Of a DNA stretch of 64,000 bases, positions 41,749-49,743 are shown one piece after another (the first letter of the stretch is position 1; every line of letters begins with the position of its first letter). A model generated the notes under the pieces. It ran no database searches and was not told the DNA's origin. It saw nothing but the letters and a program-made list of their open reading frames with translations. Position numbers and translations under genes: made by a program. Location: the NCBI RefSeq assembly GCF_014852585.1, contig NZ_JACVBX010000020.1, positions 1 through 64,000 of the forward strand, in the 5' to 3' direction. The DNA comes from Pseudomonas sp. PDM18 (GTDB taxonomy: Bacteria > Pseudomonadota > Gammaproteobacteria > Pseudomonadales > Pseudomonadaceae).

Positions 41749-42437
41749 CAGGCCTTGTCCGGCGCGTAGCTGTAGCCCAGGCCGCGATGGGTCTGGATCG
41801 GTTCGGCGGCGGGGGCGACCTGGCGCAGCTTGGCGCGCAGGCTCTTGATGTGGCTGTCGACGTTGCGCTCATAGCCGGCATCGGCGGCGACGCCCAGCGC
41901 ATCGAGCAACTGCTCGCGACTGAAGACGCGCTCGGGGCGCGCCAGCAATGCTTGCAGCAGTCGGAATTCGTGGCGGGTCAGGGCCAGCGAATGGGCGTGG
42001 TAGCGAATCTGGAAGCGCTCCTCGTCCACCTCGAACGGGCCGTTGTTGGCAGGTGCCGTGGCCGGCGCTTCACGCGGCGCGGTGCGCTTGAGGATGGCCT
42101 TCACCCGGGCGGCGACTTCGCGCGGGCTGAAGGGTTTGACCACATAGTCGTCGGCGCCGATCTCCAGTCCCACCACGCGGTCGATCTCGGCGTTGCGCGC
42201 GGTCAGGAAGATTACCGGCACCTCGGAGAAGCGCCGCAGTTGCTTGCAGGCTTCGAAGCCGCTGATGTCGGGCAGGCCGACATCGAGAATGACCAGGTCG
42301 AACACCTCACCCTGCAGGCGTTCCAGGGCGGGGCCGGCGAGGTTCAGCCAGGTGGTCTCGAAACCTTCGGCCTGCAGGGCATAGAGCAGTGTGTCGGCGA
42401 TGGCGGCTTCATCTTCGACAATGAGGATGTGGGGCAT
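41748..42437 (-). CDS. creB: Response regulator CreB
   Basis: 229 residues from ATG 42437. The receiver domain (MPHILIVEDEAAIADTL, phosphoacceptor in VILDVGLPDISG, then FLTARNAEIDRVVGLEIGADDYVVKPFSPREV) is followed by an OmpR/PhoB-type winged helix (LTRHEFRLLQALLARPERVFSREQLLDAL..VDSHIKSLRAKL). It activates genes carrying TTCAC-N6-TTCAC repeats, including creD; I did not find a convincing copy in this window. It is first gene of creBCD, read leftward. Confidence 0.94.
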   Translation of the reverse strand: MPHILIVEDEAAIADTLLYALQAEGFETTWLNLAGPALERLQGEVFDLVILDVGLPDISGFEACKQLRRFSEVPVIFLTARNAEIDRVVGLEIGADDYVVKPFSPREVAARVKAILKRTAPREAPATAPANNGPFEVDEERFQIRYHAHSLALTRHEFRLLQALLARPERVFSREQLLDALGVAADAGYERNVDSHIKSLRAKLRQVAPAAEPIQTHRGLGYSYAPDKA

Positions 42438-42503
42438 GGGATTCCGATTCCCGGGATGGTCCGCAGAAGGGTCCATCATGCCCCGCGCCGCGTCAATCGA
42501 GGA

Positions 42504-43025
42504 TCAGGAGCAGCTCGGCTTGCCGGCGACGAAACGCTCGCCCGAGTCGACGGCGACGTGGAACTTGCGCAAGCCCTTGGCGCCCATCAGGAAGGGGTAG
42601 TTGAAGTGGCTGCGGTCGGTGAGGTTGACTTCGATGGTGCGCTGGTCGCCTCCCAGGCACACCGGCAACTCGATCACCGGACGCTGGCTTAGGCCGGGAG
42701 TGGAAGCTTCTTCGTCCTCATCGCCCGCGCCGTCAGAGCGGTTCTTGATCTTCGAGATGCGCGACAGCTTGTGCTCGTACACCGAGTCGCCGCCATCCTT
42801 GGTGGCCAGCTTGAAACGCACCCAGTCCTCGCCGTCGCGCTGGAATATCTGGATGTCCTTGGCCGACAGCGACGAGGTGTAGGCGCCGGTGTCCATCTTG
42901 GCCTGCAGGGTCTGGTTCAGTTCAGGCAGGCTGACCCATTCGTAGCGGCCGTACAGCTTGGCGTCTGCGGCCAGTGCGAGGCCGGGGAGCGCAATAAGGG
43001 AAAGCAGGGCGAGGACGCGTTTCAC
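42504..43025 (-). CDS. Secreted retropepsin-like (RimB/Zn_protease-family) protein A
   Basis: 173 residues from GTG 43025, which has GGAG seven bases upstream. A signal peptide (VKRVLALLSLIALPGLALA) precedes the domain. The aspartic-protease-like motif KMDTGAYTSSLSAKDI places the single catalytic Asp at 45, followed by an acidic linker (DGAGDEDEEASTPGLSQRPVIELPVCLGG) and RSHFNYPFLMGAKGLRKFHVAVDSGE. The family (once called ATP-dependent zinc protease) includes cytoplasmic RimB. This copy should act in the periplasm as a homodimer, as retropepsins do. A second copy lies at 46984-47496. The target is unknown. Confidence 0.8.
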   Translation of the reverse strand: MKRVLALLSLIALPGLALAADAKLYGRYEWVSLPELNQTLQAKMDTGAYTSSLSAKDIQIFQRDGEDWVRFKLATKDGGDSVYEHKLSRISKIKNRSDGAGDEDEEASTPGLSQRPVIELPVCLGGDQRTIEVNLTDRSHFNYPFLMGAKGLRKFHVAVDSGERFVAGKPSCS

Positions 43026-43160
43026 GCGGAATCTCCGGGGGTGGAATATGTCGCATAGGACTAGCACGGCGGCCATTGGTTCGCCATACCCGCGCCGCTT
43101 GGGCCAGACCAATTGTCTGCGTATCATGGCCGCGCCACCGTCGCACAAGGAATGGACCCC

Positions 43161-44045
43161 ATGCCGGCAGTCAAAGGCGTCATCGCCAGCCTCCTGCTGT
43201 TGCTCAACACGCTGATCCTGATCGGGCCGATGATGCTTATCGCGCTGCTCAAGCTGGTCGTCCCCGGTCAGGGGGCTAAGGATGCGTGCTCGCGCGGGGT
43301 GATGTGGATCGCCGAGACCTGGGCGGAGATCGACAAGGCCATCTTCGCCCTGATGACCCCGACCGTCTGGGAAATCCGCGGCGCCGCCCAGCTACGCGGC
43401 GACACTTCGTATCTCGTGATCAGCAACCACCAGTCGTGGGTCGACATCCCGGCGCTGGTGCAGGCCTTCAACCGCAAAACGCCCTACTTCAAGTTCTTCC
43501 TGAAGAAGGAGCTGATCTGGGTGCCCTTCCTCGGCCTGGCCTTCTGGGCGCTCGACTACCCCTTCATGAAGCGCTACAGCAAGGCCTTCCTGGAGAAGCA
43601 CCCGGAACTCAAGGGCAAGGACCTGGAAATCACCAAGGCCGCCTGCGAGAAATTCAAGCGCATGCCGGTGACCGTGGTGAACTACCTCGAAGGCACGCGC
43701 TTCACCCCGGCCAAGCAGGCCCAGCAGCAGTCGCCCTACCAGAACCTGTTGCGCCCCAAGGCTGGCGGCGTGGCCTTCGTGCTGGCAGCGCTGGGTGAAC
43801 AGCTCGATACCCTGCTGGACGTCACCCTGGTCTACCCGAAAGGCCCGCGACCGGGCTTCTGGGACCTGCTGTGCGGACGCGTGCCGCGCGTCATCGTCGA
43901 CATCCAGGCGCGCGAGATCGACCCCGCGCTATGGCAGGGCGATTACGAGAACGACCCGGAGTTCCGCCAGTACGTGCAACACTGGGTATCGCAGCTGTGG
44001 GAACAGAAGGATGCGCGAATCGAACAGCTGCGCCAGGAGTTCTGA
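43161..44045 (+). CDS. PlsC-family acyltransferase (YihG-like)
   Basis: 294 residues from ATG 43161 (AAGG about 9 bp upstream; ATG 43152 is possible but too close to it). An N-terminal membrane segment (IASLLLLLNTLILIGPMMLIALLKLV) precedes the acyltransferase core with the catalytic HX4D motif SNHQSWVDIP and the substrate motif NYLEGTRFTP. Such proteins transfer fatty acyl groups to lysophosphatidate; YihG-like members tune membrane lipid composition. It is divergent from the retropepsin-like gene and convergent with the DUF2780 genes. Confidence 0.9.
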   Translation: MPAVKGVIASLLLLLNTLILIGPMMLIALLKLVVPGQGAKDACSRGVMWIAETWAEIDKAIFALMTPTVWEIRGAAQLRGDTSYLVISNHQSWVDIPALVQAFNRKTPYFKFFLKKELIWVPFLGLAFWALDYPFMKRYSKAFLEKHPELKGKDLEITKAACEKFKRMPVTVVNYLEGTRFTPAKQAQQQSPYQNLLRPKAGGVAFVLAALGEQLDTLLDVTLVYPKGPRPGFWDLLCGRVPRVIVDIQAREIDPALWQGDYENDPEFRQYVQHWVSQLWEQKDARIEQLRQEF

Positions 44046-44051
44046 CGCTCC

Positions 44052-44615
44052 CTACGCGCCCCGTCCGGCGACCGGCGCAGCCGGCGTCAGCGGGGCTATC
44101 GGAGTGCCCCAGAGGCCGCCGAGTGTCCCCAGCAGTTGGCTGCTCAGGCCCTGTTCGGTGAAGTAGTCGAGGATCACCCCGGCGAAGAGGCCGATCATCG
44201 ACTGGTCCATGCCCAGTACGCCGAATATCTGGTCGACGTCCTGGAGGTTGTTGATCCCTCCCAGCAGCGCTGCAGCGTTGCCCAGTCCACCGAAACCGCC
44301 CAGCGCCCCGCCTAGATCGCCCAGCGAGCTGTTGCCGGCGAGTTGATCGAGGTTCGGCAGGGATTTCTGCAGCTGCGCCGTGTCGGTTTCCTTCAGGCTG
44401 TTCATCGCCATCGCCAGCATGGCGCCGGTACCGCCGATCGCCTGCTGCTCGCTGACGCCCAGTTGCCTGGTGAGATTGCCCAGCAACGCGCTGGCCGCCG
44501 GCGGCACGCTCTGCGTCTCGGCAACGGGCTCGCGGGTGTCGGTGAAGGTAGCGGCGAACACAGGGGAAGCGGCCAGCCACGCGGCAGCCAGGAAGACGAC
44601 GGAACGGGGGGGCAT
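44052..44615 (-). CDS. DUF2780 secreted protein, copy 1
   Basis: 187 residues from ATG 44615 (GGAG upstream). A signal peptide (MPPRSVVFLAAAWLAASPVFA) precedes LGNLTRQLGVSEQQAIGGTGAMLAMAMNSL, a low-complexity Gly/Leu block (SSLGDLGGALGGFGGLGNAAALLGG) and FGVLGMDQSMIGLFAGVILDYFTEQGLSSQLLGTLGGLWG. These match the DUF2780/VcgC pattern. Function unknown. A paralogue at 44713-45255 shares the same layout, indicating tandem duplication. The C-terminal IAPLTPAAPVAGRGA tail is unique to this copy. Confidence 0.8.
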   Translation of the reverse strand: MPPRSVVFLAAAWLAASPVFAATFTDTREPVAETQSVPPAASALLGNLTRQLGVSEQQAIGGTGAMLAMAMNSLKETDTAQLQKSLPNLDQLAGNSSLGDLGGALGGFGGLGNAAALLGGINNLQDVDQIFGVLGMDQSMIGLFAGVILDYFTEQGLSSQLLGTLGGLWGTPIAPLTPAAPVAGRGA

Positions 44616-44712
44616 CGACGGCTCCGGAAAACGGATGTCCGGCCCCAGGACGGGGCCGGATCGTCGATAGGACCGGAGCGCGGCGCGGCGGTTCCGCGCC
44701 GCCCGGCGGATA

Positions 44713-45255
44713 TCAGGCGCCGGTGCCCCAGAGGCTGCCCAGGGTGCCGAGCAGGTTGCTGTTCAGGCCCTGCTTGCCGAGGTAATCCAGCAGCACGCTG
44801 GAGAATTTTCCGGTCATGTCCTGGTCCATGCCCAGCGCACCGAAAGCCTTGCTCACATCGCCCATGCTGCTGACGTTGCCCAGCAGGCCGCTGGAAGCGC
44901 CACCGCCCAGGTTGCCAAGCTGGCCGCCGAGGCCGCCCAGGGCGTTGCTGCCGGTAAGCTTGTCGAGTCCGGGAACGGTCTTCGCCAACTGCGAATAATC
45001 GGCGGTGCTCAGCTTGTTCTTCGCCAGGCCCAACAGTGCGCCGGTACCGCCGAGCGCCTGTTCGTCACTGACACCGAGCTGACCGGTCAGGGCATCGAGG
45101 AGGCCGCTGGTCTGCGGCGTTGAAGCAACGCGCGAGGTGTCGGATCCGGTCGCGCCGGACACCGCCTTGGCGGCGTCGCCCAGGTTGAAGGCAAACGCAG
45201 AGGAAGCCGCCAGCAAGGCGGCCAGTGCGAGGGTGACACGGGGTTTGACGGACAT
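44713..45255 (-). CDS. DUF2780 secreted protein, copy 2
   Basis: 180 residues from ATG 45255, six bases after AGGAG. A signal peptide (VTLALAALLAASSAFA) precedes LLDALTGQLGVSDEQALGGTGALLGLAKNKLSTADYSQLAKTVPGLDKL, a Gly/Leu-rich block, and ALGMDQDMTGKFSSVLLDYLGKQGLNSNLLGTLGSLWG. It is more canonical than copy 1 and ends right after the shared LGSLWGT motif. The N-terminal FNLGDAAKAVSGATG segment is absent from copy 1. Function unknown; probably periplasmic. Confidence 0.82.
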   Translation of the reverse strand: MSVKPRVTLALAALLAASSAFAFNLGDAAKAVSGATGSDTSRVASTPQTSGLLDALTGQLGVSDEQALGGTGALLGLAKNKLSTADYSQLAKTVPGLDKLTGSNALGGLGGQLGNLGGGASSGLLGNVSSMGDVSKAFGALGMDQDMTGKFSSVLLDYLGKQGLNSNLLGTLGSLWGTGA

Positions 45256-45546
45256 CGCTGTCTCCTGGGGGTGTACCGGACGCCATATCGACCGGACGAG
45301 CAGGGCATTGTTCCTCCATGGCCGCCGCCAGAAGAAATCCGGTACCCCCCACGAAACTGCCGGAAAAGCCGTTTCAGCGCCTGAGGAGGGGGATCTCGCA
45401 GCGCCTGCATGGCGGCGATGAAGAGGCATGCGTCCAATCCTTCCCGGTGTCACGGCGGCTACTTTCCGTTTCGCGAGCGCGCCGATTTCCCCCACGCCTG
45501 CCAAAGTTTCCCTAAGCTAGAGCCATTCCCGCCCGACGGACCGACC

Positions 45547-46983
45547 ATGAGCGAACCCTTCATCCTCACGCCCCGAGTGGCCCGCCTGCTGCCCTGGCTG
45601 GTAGCCATCGCCTTCTTCATGCAGGCCCTGGATGGCACCATCCTCAATACCGCCCTGCCAAGCATGGCCCGCTCTCTGGCGGAGGACCCGCTGCGCATGC
45701 AAGGCGTGGTGATCGCCTACCTGCTCACCGTGGCGCTGCTGATCCCCTCCTCCGGCTGGATTTCCGACCGCTTCGGCACGCGCCGGGTATTCCTCTTCGC
45801 GATCTTCCTGTTCAGCCTCGGCTCGCTACTCTGCGCGCTCTCCACCAGCCTCGGCACCCTGGTCGGCGCGCGGGTGGTACAGGGTATCGGCGGTGCACTG
45901 ATGATGCCGGTCGGGCGCCTGGTGATCCTGCGCGTGTACCCGCGGACGGAGCTGGTGCGCATCCTCAGCTTCGTCACCATCCCCGGCCTGCTAGGCCCGC
46001 TCGCCGGCCCGACCCTGGGCGGCTGGTTGGTGGAGTACGCCAGCTGGCACTGGATCTTCCTGATCAACCTGCCGGTGGGGCTGGTCGGCTTCATCGTCGC
46101 CCTGCGCCTGATGCCGGACTTGCACGGCGTGCGCGCGACGCGCTTCGACTCGATCGGCTTCCTGCTCTTCGGTGGCGCCATGGTGCTGATCACCATCGCC
46201 CTGGAAGGCCTGGGCGAGCTGCACATGCCCCACGTCCGCGTGGTCCTGCTGCTGGTGGGCGGGCTGGTGCTGCTGGCGGCGTATTGGCTGCGGGCACTGC
46301 GTATCGAATCGCCGCTGTTCCCGCCGGCGCTGTTCCGCACCCGCACCTTCGCGGTGGGGGTGCTGGGCAACCTGTTCGCGCGCCTGGGCAGCGGCTCCCT
46401 GCCCTTCCTCACGCCGCTGCTGCTACAGGTTGGCCTCGGCTTCTCGCCCTCGCGTGCCGGGATGACCATGATCCCGATGGCGCTGGCGGCCATGCTGATC
46501 AAGTCACTGGCGCGCCCGCTGCTGGACCTGTTCGGCTACCGCAAGCTGCTGGTGAGCAACACGCTGCTGCTGGGGGCGATGATCGCCAGCCTCGGGCTGG
46601 TGGACCAGAACACCTCCTACATCCTGCTGCTGGTGCAACTGGCGGTGCTGGGCGGGATCAACTCGCTGCAGTTCACCGCGATGAACACGCTGACGCTGAT
46701 CGACCTGCGCGACGACAACGCAAGCGCGGGCAACAGCCTGCTCTCGGTGGTCATGCAATTGTCCATCGGCATGGGCATCGCCTGCGCGGCGGCACTGCTG
46801 GGCGGCTTCACTGGCGATCAGGAAAGCGTGCAGGATGACGTGCTGTCAGCCTTCCACGCGACCTACTTCAGCGTCGGCATCCTCTCGATGCTGGCGGCGG
46901 CGATCTTCTTCCAGCTCAACGCCGAAGACGGTCGTACCACGCCACGCCGAGTCGAGCCGGAGCATGGCGTCGACGAGCACTGA
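45547..46983 (+). CDS. DHA2-type MFS efflux pump (MdtD/EmrB-like)
   Basis: 478 residues from ATG 45547; the longer upstream frame has no ribosome binding site. About fourteen transmembrane helices. MFS signatures include LDGTILNTALPSMARSLAEDP (motif D-like, helix 1) and SGWISDRFGTRRVFLFA (motif A), with RVVQGIGGALMMPVGRLVI and PGLLGPLAGPTLGGWLVEYASWHWIFLINLP (motif C, drug/H+ antiporters). It exports drugs or metabolites by proton antiport; the substrate is unknown. It is convergent with the second retropepsin-like gene with no spacer (stop 46983, stop 46984). Confidence 0.92.
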   Translation: MSEPFILTPRVARLLPWLVAIAFFMQALDGTILNTALPSMARSLAEDPLRMQGVVIAYLLTVALLIPSSGWISDRFGTRRVFLFAIFLFSLGSLLCALSTSLGTLVGARVVQGIGGALMMPVGRLVILRVYPRTELVRILSFVTIPGLLGPLAGPTLGGWLVEYASWHWIFLINLPVGLVGFIVALRLMPDLHGVRATRFDSIGFLLFGGAMVLITIALEGLGELHMPHVRVVLLLVGGLVLLAAYWLRALRIESPLFPPALFRTRTFAVGVLGNLFARLGSGSLPFLTPLLLQVGLGFSPSRAGMTMIPMALAAMLIKSLARPLLDLFGYRKLLVSNTLLLGAMIASLGLVDQNTSYILLLVQLAVLGGINSLQFTAMNTLTLIDLRDDNASAGNSLLSVVMQLSIGMGIACAAALLGGFTGDQESVQDDVLSAFHATYFSVGILSMLAAAIFFQLNAEDGRTTPRRVEPEHGVDEH

Positions 46984-47496
46984 TCAGGGCTTGCAGGTGG
47001 GCGCGACAGTCTGCGTCTTCGAAGCGTCCACCGCGCCCAAGTGTTCCAGGGTACGGCGGCCGAGCAGTACCGGGTAATCCAGGGTCTGGCGGTCACGGAG
47101 GGTGAACTGTTCGCGGTAGACCTTGCCGCCCAGGCATACGTCCATCAGCACCACCGGGCTGCGCTCGACGCCGCTCTCATTCTTGAACTTGAGCACACGC
47201 TCGACGCGCCGCTCGAAGGGCAAGCGCTGCTCCTTACCCGTGGCAGGATCGGTGAGCATCACGTCGTACTGCACCCAGCGCTCGCCGTTCTTCTTGATCC
47301 GGACGATGTTGCGCGCATCCATCACCGACGTCTGCGCACCGGTATCCAGCTTGGCCTTGAGCGGCGCCTGCTCGGGCATGAGCATGAGCGTTTCCACCCA
47401 GCCCCAGGTGGTGGGCTGCGTGGGGGCGTCGGCGGCAAGGGCGCTGCCCGAGAAGAGCAGGGCGGCGAGCAGCAGTCGGAAGGCGGGCGATGGCAT
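46984..47496 (-). CDS. Secreted retropepsin-like (RimB/Zn_protease-family) protein B
   Basis: 170 residues from ATG 47496. A signal peptide (FRLLLAALLFSGSALA) precedes LKAKLDTGAQTSVMDARNIVRI with the catalytic-type DTGA (Asp 51), then VLKFKNESGVERSPVVLMDVCLGGKVYREQFTLRDRQTLDYPVLLGRRTLEHLGAVD. It lacks the acidic linker of protein A but otherwise has the same fold and order of motifs. Both are exported, unlike RimB. Substrate unknown; retropepsin-like members are often genomically linked to peptide ligases or transglutaminases, but none is seen here. Confidence 0.82.
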   Translation of the reverse strand: MPSPAFRLLLAALLFSGSALAADAPTQPTTWGWVETLMLMPEQAPLKAKLDTGAQTSVMDARNIVRIKKNGERWVQYDVMLTDPATGKEQRLPFERRVERVLKFKNESGVERSPVVLMDVCLGGKVYREQFTLRDRQTLDYPVLLGRRTLEHLGAVDASKTQTVAPTCKP

Positions 47497-47556
47497 GGAT
47501 GGCGGCTCCGGAAAAACGATGGCGGCACTATAGGCATTCAGAACATAGGCAATAAA

Positions 47557-47584
47557 AAACCCCGGATGTTTCCACCCGGGGTTT
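47557..47584 (-). terminator. Intrinsic terminator of the cold-shock gene
   Basis: AAACCCCGG / CCGGGGTTT stem with a ten-base loop, and a T-run on the minus strand, 22 bp after the stop. Confidence 0.88.
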
Positions 47585-47606
47585 CTTGGCTGACGCCAGG
47601 AAGCGC

Positions 47607-47816
47607 TTAGGCTACCTGTACGCGCTCGGCCTGCATGCCTTTCTGGCCCTGCACGACTTCGAAGGTGACCTTCTGGCCTTCGGCCAGGGTCTTGAAGCCG
47701 GTACCTTCAATGGCGCGGAAGTGTACGAACACGTCCGGGCCGCTTTCCGGGGTAATGAAGCCATAGCCTTTGGTCTCGTTGAACCACTTGACGGTGCCGT
47801 TCTGACGATTCGACAT
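47607..47816 (-). CDS. CspA-family cold-shock protein
   Basis: 69 residues from ATG 47816 (AAGGAG upstream). The cold-shock domain has both RNP motifs, [19 protein letters not shown] (RNP1 KGYGFI) and [10 protein letters not shown] (RNP2 VFVHF). It binds single-stranded RNA/DNA and acts as an RNA chaperone, melting structures that block translation. A further open frame upstream belongs to the leader, not the protein. It has its own terminator and a long 5' region shared with the divergent dbpA. Confidence 0.95.
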   Translation of the reverse strand: MSNRQNGTVKWFNETKGYGFITPESGPDVFVHFRAIEGTGFKTLAEGQKVTFEVVQGQKGMQAERVQVA

Positions 47817-48137
47817 GGTGTTCTCCTTGGAACGTATTTTTGAAATTAGCCACGAATGGCCAGGAACTGAGTTGCAAGGAGTTACAAGGAGTCGAGCAGG
47901 ACGGGGTGGAAGAACCGACCGCATCAGGTCACGATCGACGGCGACCCATGCAAACACAGTGCAGAAACTCTACGACAAAAATCTGAGGAAAGCGAATCTC
48001 TTGAAAAAACCGCGGAGCACCACCTGGAGAAAATCGGACGAGCGGCCTCAAACCCTTGCCATATCGGCTTCTCAGCCCTGCTGGCGATGCTCTCCTGCTA
48101 CACTGCGCGGCCATATGGATTCACCCGGGTTCCCTTC
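47817..48137. promoter_or_regulatory. Divergent promoter/leader region between the cold-shock gene and dbpA
   Basis: 321 bp without a gene. Near 47872-47893 there is a short tandem repeat, (T)TGCAAGGAG / TTACAAGGAG. On the minus strand the stretch reads as an AT-richer leader, as expected for thermosensing csp 5' UTRs. I could not fix the promoter. Confidence 0.5.
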
Positions 48138-49514
48138 GTGACCACCTCTGCATTTTCCAGCCTCGCGCTGTCGGCCGACCTGCTGGCCAACCTCGACTCT
48201 CTCGGCTACCGCGAGATGACGCCGATCCAGGCCACCGCCCTGCCGGCGATCCTCAAGGGCCGCGATCTGATTGCCCAGGCCAAGACCGGCAGCGGCAAGA
48301 CCGCTGCCTTCGGCATTGGCCTGCTCAGCCCGCTGAATCCGCGCTACTTCGGTTGCCAGGCGCTGGTGCTGTGCCCGACCCGCGAGTTGGCCGATCAGGT
48401 CGCCAAGGAAATCCGCCGCCTGGCCCGCGCCGCCGACAACATCAAGGTACTGACCCTTTGCGGCGGCACGCCTTTCGGCCCGCAGATCGGCTCGCTGGAG
48501 CACGGTGCCCACGTGGTGGTCGGCACGCCCGGTCGCATCCAGGAACACCTGCGCCGCGGCACCCTTAAGCTCGAAGGCCTGAACACTCTGGTACTCGACG
48601 AAGCCGACCGCATGCTCGACATGGGCTTCTACGACAGCATCGCCGACATCATCGGCCAGGCACCGGCGCGCCGGCAGACCCTGCTGTTCTCCGCCACCTA
48701 CCCCGAGGGTATCGACCAGTTGGCGGCGAAGTTCCTGAAGAACCCCGAGCGCGTGGAAGTGGAAGCACTGCACGACGACAGCCAGATCGAACAGCACTTC
48801 TACGAGATCGATCCCAAGCAGCGCCTCGATGCCGTCGTCCGCCTGCTTCAGCATTTCCGCCCGCAGTCCTGCGTCGCGTTCTGCCATACCCGCCAGCAGT
48901 GCATGGAAGTGGTCGAGCAGCTTAACGCCCGCAAGATTTCCGCTTTGGCCCTGCATGGCGATCTGGAACAGCGCGAGCGTGACCAGGTGCTGACCATGTT
49001 CGCCAACCGCAGCTGCAGCGTGCTGGTGGCCACCGACGTGGCCGCACGCGGGCTGGACATCGCCGCATTGGAAGCGGTGATCAACGTCGAACTGTCACGC
49101 GATGCGCAGATCCACATTCACCGTATCGGCCGCAGTGGCCGCGCAGGCGAAAAGGGCCTGGCGCTGTCGCTGGTCACTCCCGCCGAAGCCAATCGCGCGC
49201 AGGCCATCGAAGACCTGCAGGGTAAGCCGCTGAACTGGGAGCGCATCGATTTCCTCAAGGCCAACGACACTCCGCTGCTGCCGGCTATGACAACCCTGGC
49301 CATCGCCGGCGGGCGCAAGGACAAGCTGCGTCCCGGCGATATCCTCGGCGCGCTGACCGGCGACGCCGGACTCAAGGGCACGCAGGTCGGCAAGATCGCC
49401 ATCTTCGATTTCCAGGCCTTCGTCGCGGTCGAGCGCGACATCGCCAAGCAGGCGCTGAAGCATTTCAACGAAGGCAAGATCAAGGGTCGCTCGTTCAAGG
49501 CGCGGATTCTCTGA
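48138..49514 (+). CDS. dbpA: DEAD-box RNA helicase DbpA
   Basis: 458 residues from GTG 48138; the true start is uncertain because no clear Shine-Dalgarno is visible and the frame opens at 48087. The helicase core has the Q motif (GYREMTPIQATALP), Walker A (AKTGSGKTAAF), DEAD (LVLDEADRMLDMGF), SAT (LLFSATYPEGI) and HRIGRSGRAG. The C-terminal RNA-binding domain (about 385-458; KDKLRPGDILGALTGDAGLKGTQVGKIAIFDFQAFVAV) is that of DbpA, which binds 23S rRNA hairpin 92 during 50S assembly. Its pairing with a cold-shock gene suits RNA remodelling at low temperature. Confidence 0.94.
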   Translation: MTTSAFSSLALSADLLANLDSLGYREMTPIQATALPAILKGRDLIAQAKTGSGKTAAFGIGLLSPLNPRYFGCQALVLCPTRELADQVAKEIRRLARAADNIKVLTLCGGTPFGPQIGSLEHGAHVVVGTPGRIQEHLRRGTLKLEGLNTLVLDEADRMLDMGFYDSIADIIGQAPARRQTLLFSATYPEGIDQLAAKFLKNPERVEVEALHDDSQIEQHFYEIDPKQRLDAVVRLLQHFRPQSCVAFCHTRQQCMEVVEQLNARKISALALHGDLEQRERDQVLTMFANRSCSVLVATDVAARGLDIAALEAVINVELSRDAQIHIHRIGRSGRAGEKGLALSLVTPAEANRAQAIEDLQGKPLNWERIDFLKANDTPLLPAMTTLAIAGGRKDKLRPGDILGALTGDAGLKGTQVGKIAIFDFQAFVAVERDIAKQALKHFNEGKIKGRSFKARIL

Positions 49515-49543
49515 CACCGATGCCCTGTTTGATTGGGGCATCC

Positions 49544-49633
49544 TGCAGGAGCGAGGGGAACGCCTAGTTATTGCTCGCGAACGTGCCATCCGGCAGCGCC
49601 AGAATTGGGAGTTCGCGAGCATGCTAGCTCCTG
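49544..49633. repeat. REPIN with a long (38-nt) left arm
   Basis: The left arm (49544-49582) has GGGGAACGCCTAGTT inserted between CAGGAGCGAG and TGCTCGCGAAC, the inverse of the block at 32950-32963. The right arm 49612-49633 is a normal but mutated REP. It lies in the 49515-49743 gap, which holds no gene. Confidence 0.82.
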
Positions 49634-49743
49634 GAAAAAGCCTCTCTGCGCAGCCAGGACACTTGCGTGTCGCCCTCGCGATAGCCGCGCCCGGAGCGAT
49701 CCGCTAGTCTGAGCGGCAGACACCCGGAAGTCCCGCCACGCGC

